Source: Myxococcaceae bacterium (GTDB taxonomy: Bacteria; Myxococcota; Myxococcia; Myxococcales; Myxococcaceae). From it: a DNA stretch of 32,547 nt. This document shows, piece after piece, positions 24,880-32,547 of the stretch. The translations under genes and the position numbers were made by a program. Positions within the stretch are counted from its first letter, which is position 1; the number at the start of each line of letters is the position of its first letter. Below the pieces are notes generated by a model. That model saw only the letters and a program-made list of their open reading frames with translations. It did no database searches and was not told where the DNA came from. The DNA is taken from the NCBI GenBank assembly GCA_003818285.1, contig RPRB01000035.1, forward strand, positions 1 through 32,547, written 5' to 3'.

Positions 24880-26538
24880 TCAGAGCTTGAACGCAGCGCT
24901 CGAGAACGGCGGCAGCGACAGTCGCACGGCACTGCCCTCGCGGGTGGCGCTCACCCCATCGGCCGCGAGGAGGGGCTCGGCGCGCGTTCCCTCCAGTTCG
25001 AGCACCAGCGTCCGGGGCTCCTCGCCGAGATTGTGCGCCACCAGGACGCGCTCCGAAGCGTGGGTCCGGACGAAAGCGAGCACCGGCCCCTCGGCCTGGA
25101 GCAGCCGCAGCGTTCCGCGCGACAGGGCCGGCGAGGCATGCCGCGCCCGGATCCACCGGCGGTAGTGCGAGAGCAGCGAGCGGGGGTCCCCGGTCTGTGC
25201 CGCGACGTGGGTCGCGTCCTGGCCAGGCGCGAAGCGGTACCACGGGGTGCCGGGCGTGAAGCCGCCCCCGGCGCTCCCGTTCCACGGCATGGGCGTGCGC
25301 TTGGCCTCGTCGCCGTCGGCGGTGCCGTTCAGGAGTCCGATCTCCTCCCCGTAGTAGAGGAACGGCGTCCCAGGCAGGCTGAGGAGGATGGCCGCGGCGC
25401 TCCGGAGCTTCCCCGGGTCTCCCTTGAGCACCGTCGCCACCCGCCGCATGTCGTGGTTGGTCAGGAAGGGGACGTCGGTGGCACCCGGGGGATAGGTCTC
25501 GGCGATCTCCCGTAGCTTCGCGGCGATGCTCTTCGACTCTCCGACCTGCACGCCCTCGAGGATCTTGCTGGCCAGGGGGAAGTCGAAGTTGAGAGGGAGA
25601 TCGCCGTAGTAGGCGGCGATCGCCGGCGTCTCGGTCCAGGCCTCGCCCACCAGGACCGCATCCGGGCGAACGCTGCGGACGTGGGCGGCGAACTCCTTGA
25701 GGTAGGCGTGCGTCTCGGGCGTGTCGCTCTGGCCGGCGTCGGGACCGTCCTCGACCAGGTGGCGGATCGCGTCCAGCCGGAAGCCATCGACCCCGCGCGA
25801 GAGCCACAGCGCCGCGAGCCGCTTCGCCTCCGCCCGCACGGCAGGCGTGCGAAAGTTTAGGTCCGGCATCCCGGCCCAGAACAGGCCATAGTACCAGGCA
25901 CCGTTCTTCTTGTGCCACGTGCTCCCGGCGGCGTTCCACGGTTGAGGCCAGTGAAGCTCGGTGGGGCTCCACACGTACCAGTCGCGCTTCGGCGAGCTCG
26001 GTCCCGAGGCGGACTCGATGAACCAGGGGTGCTCCCGCGAGGTGTGGTTGAGGACCAGATCCACGATGACCCGCATTCCGCGCCGGTGCGCCTCGTCGCA
26101 GAGCCGGCGGAGATCCTCGTTGGTGCCGTAGTCCGGATTGACCCGCTCGTAATCGGTGGTGTCGTAGCCGTGGTAGCTGGGCGAGGCGAAGACCGGCATG
26201 AGCCAGAGCGCGTCCACCCCGAGGTCCTGGTCGGTCTCGGGCTTGCCGTCGTTCAGGTAGTCGAGCCGGGAGAGGAGCCCGGGCAGGTCGCCCTTCCCGT
26301 CGCCGTTCGAGTCCTGGAAGCTCCGGACGAAGACCTCGTAGAACACCGCGCCGTTCGCCCAGCTCTCGTCGGTCCGCGGCGGCGCCGAGCCCGGCGTGGT
26401 CGGCGCCGGCGGTCGTGACGCGGTGCAGCCGAGCACCGCGGCCAGCGCCAGCAGCGCGCTGAAGAGCACGCGGCGCGTCGAGCGTGCGCCGTGTTTGCGT
26501 TGCCGGCGAACTCCGTTCGGTTCAATCTGCGCCGCCAT
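24880..26538 (-). CDS. GH13 alpha-amylase-type lipoprotein (paralogue)
   Basis: The 552-residue product starts at ATG 26538, preceded by GGGGAG. The signal is unusually long: about 23 polar and basic residues, then VLFSALLALAAVLGC with Cys near 37. The barrel opens SWANGAVFYEVFVRSF and SFQDSNGDGKGDLPG. The catalytic residues are Asp in GFRLDAIRHL (about 256), Glu in LVGEAWT (about 299) and Asp in FLTNHDMRR (about 363). Domain C follows. It is clearly related to the amylase at 22991-24646 and probably arose by duplication. A gap of 233 bases with its own candidate promoter separates them. Its start codon overlaps that of the divergent pullulanase, so its promoter must lie within the pullulanase gene unless the real start is further downstream. 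Confidence 0.9.
   Translation of the reverse strand: MAAQIEPNGVRRQRKHGARSTRRVLFSALLALAAVLGCTASRPPAPTTPGSAPPRTDESWANGAVFYEVFVRSFQDSNGDGKGDLPGLLSRLDYLNDGKPETDQDLGVDALWLMPVFASPSYHGYDTTDYERVNPDYGTNEDLRRLCDEAHRRGMRVIVDLVLNHTSREHPWFIESASGPSSPKRDWYVWSPTELHWPQPWNAAGSTWHKKNGAWYYGLFWAGMPDLNFRTPAVRAEAKRLAALWLSRGVDGFRLDAIRHLVEDGPDAGQSDTPETHAYLKEFAAHVRSVRPDAVLVGEAWTETPAIAAYYGDLPLNFDFPLASKILEGVQVGESKSIAAKLREIAETYPPGATDVPFLTNHDMRRVATVLKGDPGKLRSAAAILLSLPGTPFLYYGEEIGLLNGTADGDEAKRTPMPWNGSAGGGFTPGTPWYRFAPGQDATHVAAQTGDPRSLLSHYRRWIRARHASPALSRGTLRLLQAEGPVLAFVRTHASERVLVAHNLGEEPRTLVLELEGTRAEPLLAADGVSATREGSAVRLSLPPFSSAAFKL
26507..26519. promoter_or_regulatory. inverted repeat next to the divergent amylase and pullulanase starts
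   Basis: CGAACTCCGTTCG has perfect 5-base arms around TCC. It lies 18 bases before the pullulanase ATG and inside the first codons of the divergent amylase. It could be an operator for the pullulanase operon; this rests on symmetry and position only. Confidence 0.25.
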
Positions 26539-29500
26539 GCGCGCTCCCCTTTCCCGGATGTGGACGCGGTGCTCCATCCTGGTCGTCGCAGCGGCCGTGG
26601 CCGGCTGCAGCAGCAACGACGACAACCAGGGAACGCCGGACAGCGGCTCGCCCACGTCGAGCAGCTTCACGCTCCATTACCATCGCGCGCTCGCCGACTA
26701 CAGCGGCTGGAACGTCGCGGTCAGCGCGGGGGCGGACGAGACCAGCGCCAGCGCTGCGGGCAACGACAATTTCGGCGCGGTGTACCAGCTGCACGTGAGG
26801 TCCGGCGCGGCGCAGCTCGCCTTCACCCTGGTGAACGGCTCGAGCACCGACGCCGCGGGCAACCTCACCGTGGACGTGTCGGGCACCATCCGCGAGGCCT
26901 GGGTCTTCTCCGGGTATGCAACCGCCATCACCCACCAACCGGTGGCCATCCCCGGGGACAACCAGGTCGCGGTCTACTACAAGCGGCCCGACTCCAATTA
27001 CAGCGGCTGGGGGCTCCACACCTGGGGCGACGTGGTCCAGGAGACGCAGTGGACCGCGCCGCTGCAGCCGGTGGGCGTCGACCCGGACCTGGGCCAGGGC
27101 TTCCTCATCAACGTGAAGCCCTCGGCCGCGCGGGTCAACATCATCGTCCACAAGGGGGACACCAAGGATCCCGGCCCGGACATGGGCTGGGACCTCGCGA
27201 CGCTGGGAGACATCGTCTTCGTCAGCAGCGGCTCGGCGAACATCACTGCGTTCCCCAAGCGGCCCGAGGACGCGAGCATCGACGGCGCGGCGGCGCACCT
27301 CGTGGAGCCGCTGCTCGTCGCCTGGGACGTGACCGATGCGGCGGCGACCAGCTTCGAGCTTCGCTACTCGAGCACCGCCTTTATCGCCGCCTCCGGGACC
27401 GACGTGACCGGAGGCGAGACCATCCCCCTCACCCCGAGCCCGAGCGGGCTCCCGCCGGCAGTCCTCACCAAGGCGCCCTACCTCAACACCGGCGGGACGC
27501 CGTGGCGCGCCTTCACCATCGCCGCCGCTGACGAGGGCAAGGTGAAGGACGCGCTGAAGGGCCAGGTGATCGCGGTGGCCCGGAAGGGGGACGGGAGCGT
27601 GCTGAAGGCGACCCAGGTGCAGACCGCCTGGGCGATCGACGCGCTGTACACCTATTCCGGGCCACTGGGCGTCGCCTTCGATCCGTCGAACGTGCCCACC
27701 GTCCGGCTCTGGGCGCCCACGGCGCAGGCGGTGAAGCTTCACGTGGCCGATCAGACCAAGCACGAGATCGCGGCGGTGGACATGACCGAGGACGCGAATG
27801 GGGTCTGGTCGGCGACGGGTGACGCGAGCTGGTACACGAACTACTACCGGTTCGAGGTCACGGTGTTCCATCCGGCCACCGGGCGCATCGAGACCACCAC
27901 CGTCACCGATCCCTACGCGGTGAACCTCGACACCAACGGGCTGTGGGGCCAGCTCATCGACCTGGACGACCCGTCGACCAAGCCCAGTGGATGGGACGGG
28001 CTCACCAAGCCCACGCTCAACGCCCCCGAGGACATCGTGGTCTACGAGGGCCACATCCGCGACTTCAGCGCGATGGACTCGACCGTATCGGCCGCCAATC
28101 GCGGGAAGTACCTCGCCTTCACCGAGACCGGCTCCGACGGGATGCAGCACCTCGCGATGCTGGCCGGCTCCGGCCTCACCCACTTCCATCTCCTGCCGGC
28201 GTTCGATTTCGCCACGGTGAACGAGGATCCGGCGCAGCGGGTGGACGTCGGCCAGCCCTTCTCCGACCTGTGCAGCAAGAACTCCGCGGTTCCCTCGGCG
28301 CTGTGCACTCAGTTCGAAAGCACGAGCGTGCTCGAGGCGATCAAGAGCTACCCCGGGGACTCCGAGCAGCAGCAGGCCATCGCCGGCTACTTAGCGGGGC
28401 TCGACAGCTTCAACTGGGGGTACGACCCGTTCCACTACGGCTCGCCCGAGGGCAGCTACGCCTCCACCGCCGAGGGAACGGCGAAGATCCTCGAGTTCCG
28501 GAAGATGGTTCAGGGGCTCGCCGGCGTCGAGCTCAGGACCGTGATGGACGTGGTCTACAACCACACCAACGCCGCAGGCCTCTCCGACAAGTCGGTCCTC
28601 GACAAGATCGTCCCCGGTTACTACCACCGGCTCGATCCCACCACGGGCTTCGTCCTCAACTCGTCGTGCTGCTCCAATACCGCCAGCGAGCACGCGATGA
28701 TGGAGAAGCTGATGATCGACACCCTGGTCCGCTGGGCGCGCGACTACAAGGTGGACGGCTTCCGCTTCGATCTGATGGGGCTCCACCTCAAGAGCAACAT
28801 GCTTCAAATCCGGGATGCGCTCGCGGCGGTGAACCCCACCATCTATCTCTACGGCGAGGGCTGGGACATGGGCGAGATGGTGCGCGGCGGAAGAGGCGTC
28901 GCCGCCAACCAAATCAACATGGCCGGCACGGGCATCGGCACGTTCAACGATCGGCTGCGCGACGGCGCCCGCGGGGGCGGCCCCTTCGACGGAGCTTCGG
29001 ATCTGCGGAGGAACCAGGGCTTCTCCAGCGGGCTGTACAACGATCCCAACGAGCTCTCCACGGCGGATCCGACGACCAAGAGCAGGCTCGCCAACGCGCT
29101 CGACCTCGTGAAGATCGGCATGGCCGGCGGCCTCACCAACTTCCCGATGGTGCTGGCCAGCGGGACCACCAGCGTCGCCGGGGCGGTCGGCTACAACGGG
29201 GTGAGCGCCGGCTACACCTCGGACCCTCAGGAGCTGATCAACTACGTCTCCTCGCACGACAACCAGATCCTCTGGGACATCGTGCAGTACAAGATGCCCA
29301 CCGGCCGGAGCATGGACGACCGGGTGCGTGCCGCCGCCCTGGCCATCGACGTGGTTCTGCTCGGACAGGGCATTCCCTTCATTCCGATGGGCGACGACCT
29401 GATCCGCAGCAAGTCGATGGAACGCGACAGCTACGACTCGGGCGACTGGTTCAATCGTATCGACTGGACTGGCGGCTCGAACGGCTGGAAGAGCGGGCTG

Positions 29501-30028
29501 CCCAGCGCGGGCAAGGACTCGGCGAACTGGCCGACCATCCAGCCGATCTTCGCCGACGCGAGCATCGCCCCCGGCGCGGCGGACATCGCGAAGATGTCCG
29601 CCCACGTCCAGGCGATGCTGAAGCTCCGGAAGGCGTCGCTTCTCTTCCGGCTCCGGACCGCGGCGGAAGTCTACAAGCGCGTCGACTTCACCAACGCCGG
29701 GCCCAACCAGCTGGAGGGGGTCGTGGTCATGACCCTCAGCGACCAGGTGGCCTGCACGGGTGGCGACCTCGATGCCGCCCGGAGCGGCATCGTGGTCATC
29801 ATCAACGGTGGGACCTCCGCCCGGGACGTCACCATCCCCGGCGTCACCAGCGGCGCGTTCACCATTCCCACCGCGCTCGACAACGGAGCGGACCCCCTGA
29901 TCACCGGGCGCGCAACCTGGAACGGCACCACCGGCGTGTTCCACGTCGAGGGCCGCACCACCGCCGTCTTCGAGCGGCCGCAGGCCGAGACCGACGGTGT
30001 GCCCTGCAACACCAAGCCCCACCCGTGA
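26537..30028 (+). CDS. pulA: pullulanase-type GH13 lipoprotein
   Basis: The product is 1163 residues with signal SILVVAAAVAGC (Cys at about 24) followed by SSNDDNQG. Two CBM41-like starch-binding modules come first (about 37-235): FTLHYHRALADYSGWNV and VAVYYKRPDSNYSGWGLHTW share the S-G-W pattern. An N-terminal GH13 sandwich (WAPTAQAVKLHV) leads to the barrel, with the FNWGYDP motif (about 625) that is diagnostic of pullulanases. The catalytic residues are Asp in GFRFDLMG (about 745), Glu in YLYGEGWD (about 774) and Asp in VSSHDN (about 908). It debranches alpha-1,6 bonds of pullulan and amylopectin outside the cell or in the periplasm. ATG at 26537 or 26558 is possible; neither has a clear ribosome site. 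It is the first gene of a plus-strand operon. Confidence 0.94.
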   Translation: MRAPLSRMWTRCSILVVAAAVAGCSSNDDNQGTPDSGSPTSSSFTLHYHRALADYSGWNVAVSAGADETSASAAGNDNFGAVYQLHVRSGAAQLAFTLVNGSSTDAAGNLTVDVSGTIREAWVFSGYATAITHQPVAIPGDNQVAVYYKRPDSNYSGWGLHTWGDVVQETQWTAPLQPVGVDPDLGQGFLINVKPSAARVNIIVHKGDTKDPGPDMGWDLATLGDIVFVSSGSANITAFPKRPEDASIDGAAAHLVEPLLVAWDVTDAAATSFELRYSSTAFIAASGTDVTGGETIPLTPSPSGLPPAVLTKAPYLNTGGTPWRAFTIAAADEGKVKDALKGQVIAVARKGDGSVLKATQVQTAWAIDALYTYSGPLGVAFDPSNVPTVRLWAPTAQAVKLHVADQTKHEIAAVDMTEDANGVWSATGDASWYTNYYRFEVTVFHPATGRIETTTVTDPYAVNLDTNGLWGQLIDLDDPSTKPSGWDGLTKPTLNAPEDIVVYEGHIRDFSAMDSTVSAANRGKYLAFTETGSDGMQHLAMLAGSGLTHFHLLPAFDFATVNEDPAQRVDVGQPFSDLCSKNSAVPSALCTQFESTSVLEAIKSYPGDSEQQQAIAGYLAGLDSFNWGYDPFHYGSPEGSYASTAEGTAKILEFRKMVQGLAGVELRTVMDVVYNHTNAAGLSDKSVLDKIVPGYYHRLDPTTGFVLNSSCCSNTASEHAMMEKLMIDTLVRWARDYKVDGFRFDLMGLHLKSNMLQIRDALAAVNPTIYLYGEGWDMGEMVRGGRGVAANQINMAGTGIGTFNDRLRDGARGGGPFDGASDLRRNQGFSSGLYNDPNELSTADPTTKSRLANALDLVKIGMAGGLTNFPMVLASGTTSVAGAVGYNGVSAGYTSDPQELINYVSSHDNQILWDIVQYKMPTGRSMDDRVRAAALAIDVVLLGQGIPFIPMGDDLIRSKSMERDSYDSGDWFNRIDWTGGSNGWKSGLPSAGKDSANWPTIQPIFADASIAPGAADIAKMSAHVQAMLKLRKASLLFRLRTAAEVYKRVDFTNAGPNQLEGVVVMTLSDQVACTGGDLDAARSGIVVIINGGTSARDVTIPGVTSGAFTIPTALDNGADPLITGRATWNGTTGVFHVEGRTTAVFERPQAETDGVPCNTKPHP

Positions 30029-30033
30029 GCCCG

Positions 30034-31851
30034 ATGATCGATCGCCGCCTTCGCCGTGCGCTGTCTCTCACCGCCGTCCTCCTCACGCTGGCGGCGTGCA
30101 GCTCGAGCGACGACGGCGGCAACAACAACAACCCGCCGGACGCCGGAAACGGCACCTGGAGCCCGGGCCAGCCGCTGACCCTGAACGTGAGCGGGGCCTT
30201 CCCCGCGGGCACGGTGGTACGCGACGTGTCCTCGGGCACCACCGCCACGGTGAGCGCCAGCGGAACGGTCGCCTTCACTCCCGACTCGAGCGGGCTCCTC
30301 CTCCTGGAGAAGGACGGGGCGGCATCCACCCCGTTCAGCTGGGCGAACGCCACCGTCTACTTCCTGCTCACCGACCGGTTCTTCAACGGCGACCCAGCGA
30401 ACGACAACGGCTACGGCACCCGCCCGAAGGACGGGGCGAACGAGATCGGCACCTGGCACGGCGGTGACTGGAAGGGCCTGGTCGACAAGCTGGACCACAT
30501 CGCCGGCCTGGGTGCGACGGCGATCTGGATCTCGCCCATCGTCGAGCAGGTGCACGGCTGGGTGGGCGGCGGGTCGGGGGACTTCAAGCACTACGCGTAC
30601 GCCGGGTACTGGGCGCTCGACTTCACCCGGCTGGACGCGAACTGGGGCGACGAGTCGGGCCTCCACGTGCTGATCGACCAGGCGCACGCCCGGGGCATCC
30701 GCGTCCTGGCCGACGTGGTGCTCAACCACCCCGGGTACGCGACGGGAGATGATCTGCTGGCGTATCTGCCCTCCGTCTTCATCGACGGGACCGGCGACGC
30801 GTTCAAGGCGTTCGTGCCTCCGGCCAGCGGGGGCTACCAGGCCTGGAACGACCTGGTGAACTACAACTCGGACGACTGGGTGAACTGGTGGAGCCCCGAC
30901 TGGATCCGCGCCGGGTTCCCCCACTTCTTCCCCTCGGGGACCACCGACGAGACGCGGCAGCTTGCCTCGCTCCCGGATTTCCGCACCGAGTCAGCCACGG
31001 TCACCGGCCGCCCGCCATTCTTCGACCAGAAGCCGGACACCGGCTTCCCGTCGAACGCCACCGGGACGGTGCGGGACTTCCTGGTCCAGTGGCACACCGA
31101 CTGGGTGGAGCAGTTCGGGTTCGACGGGTTCCGCTGTGACACCGCGAAGAACGTCGAGCTCGCCTCGTGGAAGGCGCTGAAGAACGCCGCGCTGCCGGCC
31201 CTCGCCGCCTGGAAGACCGCCAACCCCACCAAGAAGATCGACGACGCGCCGTTCTGGATGACCGGCGAGGTCTTCGGCCATGGCGTCCAGAAGGACGCGT
31301 ACTACACCGACGGCGGGTTCGACTCGCTCCTGAACTTCGAGTTCCAGAACCTCATGCTCTCCTACCTGAACTCGCAGGGCTCGCTCGTGGCGGCGAAGTC
31401 GGACGTCGAGGCTCTCTACTCCCGCTACGCCTCGCTGGTCTCCACCGACCCGAGCTTCAACATCCTCTCGTACCTCTCCTCGCACGACACCCAGCTCTTC
31501 TACGCGTCCCTGGCAGAGAGGCCGGCGCTCCAGAAGCAGGCCGGGACCGCGCTGCTCCTCGCGCCGGGCGGGGTACAGATCTTCTACGGCGACGAGAGCG
31601 GCCGGGTCCTCGGCCCCGCGGGTAGCGATCAGACGCAGGGCACCCGCTCGGACATGAACTGGGCCAGCCTCAACCCGGACATCCTGGCCCACTTCCAGAA
31701 GGTGGGCGGCTTCCGGAAGCGCCACGCCGCGGTGGGGGCCGGCGCGCACCAGAAGCTCGATGGGCCCTCGAACGTCTACGCCTTCTCCCGGACGCTGAAA
31801 TCGGGCAACGTGGACGACGCGGTGGTGGTCGCCATCACCCCCACGAACTGA
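30034..31851 (+). CDS. MalS-like GH13 alpha-amylase lipoprotein
   Basis: The product is 605 residues from ATG at 30034; GTG at 30025, which overlaps the pullulanase stop, is an alternative in the same frame. The lipobox is VLLTLAAC followed by SSSDDGGNNNN. A small N-terminal sandwich (about 40-100) precedes the barrel, which starts ATVYFLLTDRFFNGDP and has IGTWHGGDWKGL and WISPIVEQVHG, as in periplasmic MalS-type amylases (GH13_19). The catalytic residues are Asp in GFRCDTAKN (about 369), Glu in WMTGEVFGHG (about 412) and Asp in LSSHDTQL (about 485). It would act on linear alpha-1,4 chains freed by the pullulanase. It ends 22 bases before the next lipoprotein gene. Confidence 0.93.
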   Translation: MIDRRLRRALSLTAVLLTLAACSSSDDGGNNNNPPDAGNGTWSPGQPLTLNVSGAFPAGTVVRDVSSGTTATVSASGTVAFTPDSSGLLLLEKDGAASTPFSWANATVYFLLTDRFFNGDPANDNGYGTRPKDGANEIGTWHGGDWKGLVDKLDHIAGLGATAIWISPIVEQVHGWVGGGSGDFKHYAYAGYWALDFTRLDANWGDESGLHVLIDQAHARGIRVLADVVLNHPGYATGDDLLAYLPSVFIDGTGDAFKAFVPPASGGYQAWNDLVNYNSDDWVNWWSPDWIRAGFPHFFPSGTTDETRQLASLPDFRTESATVTGRPPFFDQKPDTGFPSNATGTVRDFLVQWHTDWVEQFGFDGFRCDTAKNVELASWKALKNAALPALAAWKTANPTKKIDDAPFWMTGEVFGHGVQKDAYYTDGGFDSLLNFEFQNLMLSYLNSQGSLVAAKSDVEALYSRYASLVSTDPSFNILSYLSSHDTQLFYASLAERPALQKQAGTALLLAPGGVQIFYGDESGRVLGPAGSDQTQGTRSDMNWASLNPDILAHFQKVGGFRKRHAAVGAGAHQKLDGPSNVYAFSRTLKSGNVDDAVVVAITPTN

Positions 31852-31873
31852 GAACCCAGCGCTCCGACCGCCG

Positions 31874-32389
31874 ATGACCGCCCGACTCACCGCCGCCGCG
31901 CTCACGGCGCTGCTCGCCGCCTGCAACGACGGCGGCCCCTTCAATCCCGACGCCGGCTTCCCCGCCTTCGACGTCACCATCGGAGGCGTGCGCCTGGTGG
32001 CCAACTCCAGCGCGGCGGTCGCCAACGGGAACGTCTTCACCGTCCTGCTCAGCGATCAGCCGAACGCCTGTCAACAGTACGGCCACTTCCCCACGCGCAC
32101 CTGGACCACCCTGACCCTGGTGCTCGCCACCGGCACCACCAGTCCCACGGTGGGCACGGTGGTCCCGCAGCAGGGAGTGCCCGGCCCCGGACAGGTGGTG
32201 GGCGAGCTGATCCAGGCCACCGCCGATCTGCCGCCCACCGCCAACCTCGACGCGAACGACGGAACGGTGACCTGGAAGTCCAACACCGACCTCAGCGTCA
32301 CGCTGCAGTCGATGGACGTCGGCTTCGAGGGCACTTCGGACCGGCTGACCGTCCAGTCCATCGGCGTACCGTCCTGCATCCCGCAGTAG
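31874..32389 (+). CDS. 171-residue lipoprotein of unknown function
   Basis: ATG at 31874 begins a short signal with lipobox TALLAAC followed by NDGG. The mature part is beta-rich and Thr/Val-rich (FDVTIGGVRLVANSSAAVAN, TWTTLTLVLATGTTS, GTVTWKSNTDLSVTLQSMDV) with a Cys pair, in NACQQYGHF and near the C-terminal PSCIPQ, that may form a disulfide. It has no catalytic motif. It is the third gene of the pullulanase operon, 22 bases after the amylase, so a role at the outer membrane in glucan use is likely. I do not recognise a family. Confidence 0.7.
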   Translation: MTARLTAAALTALLAACNDGGPFNPDAGFPAFDVTIGGVRLVANSSAAVANGNVFTVLLSDQPNACQQYGHFPTRTWTTLTLVLATGTTSPTVGTVVPQQGVPGPGQVVGELIQATADLPPTANLDANDGTVTWKSNTDLSVTLQSMDVGFEGTSDRLTVQSIGVPSCIPQ

Positions 32390-32405
32390 TTCCAGGACCC
32401 GCCCA

Positions 32406-32547
32406 CCGCACGTCCAGGCTCAGCCCCCCGCACCAGGGGGACGCCGGTGGAGCGGCGCAGGGGCGCCGCACGTCCAGGCTCAGCCCCCCGCACCAGGGGG
32501 ACGCCGGTGGAGCGGCGCAGGGGCGCCGCGCGTCCAGGCTCAGCCCC
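32406..32547. repeat. 60-bp tandem repeat, at least two units plus a partial third, cut by window end
   Basis: Units start at 32406, 32466 and 32526 (the last runs off the window). The first two are identical over 60 bases; the third differs by A to G at 32530. Each unit can form two hairpins: CCCCC/GGGGG (for example 32425-32440) and GCGGCGC-AGGG-GCGCCGC, which crosses the unit joint (32452-32469). The period is a multiple of three, and frames on both strands stay open, so a repeat-containing protein coded beyond the window (for example with a 20-residue unit read as PLRRSTGVPLVRGAEPGRAA on the minus strand) cannot be excluded. Confidence 0.9.

Noticed and set aside
26522-30022. Long minus-strand open frames opposite the pullulanase gene
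   Set aside because: They are shadows of the pullulanase frame with Val/Gly/Arg-rich, motif-free products.
32406-32547. Possible CRISPR array
   Set aside because: The whole 60-base unit repeats without variable spacers, so it is a plain tandem repeat.

Overview
The window is high-GC DNA that most likely comes from a member of the Myxococcota (myxobacteria and relatives). I infer this from the style of the genes, not from a database match: many lipoproteins with a Ser/Asp-rich stretch after the lipid-anchored Cys, a Cys-rich linker of the C-x4-C-x6-C type seen in myxobacterial surface lipoproteins, single-domain response regulators, and GTG starts overlapping upstream stop codons.

Region 1 (1-4,980). 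The 3' part of a 2-dehydropantoate 2-reductase gene is followed by an intact tRNA-Arg(UCG) on the minus strand. About 3.8 kb further on lies a 40-base copy of the 5' half of that tRNA. Between the two copies the DNA is patchy, often with less GC-rich codons. It holds small genes (a 51-residue membrane protein, a receiver-only response regulator, a tandem ribbon-helix-helix-like protein, a 58-residue Asn/Pro/Gln-rich protein) and several broken ones (a frameshifted ATP-dependent DNA ligase, a receiver fragment, a frameshifted lipoprotein with an HELRH motif). It looks like a decaying insertion or duplication at a tRNA gene. No integrase is visible.

Region 2 (4,584-11,141). A minus-strand run encodes an aldo/keto reductase, a secreted esterase, a PAS-domain membrane histidine kinase and a receiver-only regulator frameshifted at a G run. 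Next come a broken P-loop kinase gene and a GNAT acetyltransferase / nucleotidyltransferase pair.

Region 3 (11,227-32,389). This is a large locus for using alpha-glucans (starch, pullulan, maltodextrin). A plus-strand malK-malE-malF-malG operon encodes a CUT1 ABC importer. It converges on a minus-strand run (26,538 to 16,374) with two GH13 amylase lipoproteins, two glucodextranase-C-like secreted proteins, a 661-residue outer-membrane beta-barrel and two other lipoproteins. Diverging from that run is a plus-strand operon with a pullulanase (two N-terminal CBM41-like repeats), a MalS-like alpha-amylase and a small lipoprotein. The inferred pathway is: surface or periplasmic GH13 lipoproteins cut the polymer, the binding lipoproteins and the barrel capture oligosaccharides and pass them through the outer membrane, and MalEFGK imports them. 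This would be a Sus-like division of labour without SusC or SusD. MalF carries an unusual extension of about 340 residues that looks like a membrane-anchored extracytoplasmic sensor module.

The window ends in an exact 60-bp tandem repeat that runs off the edge.
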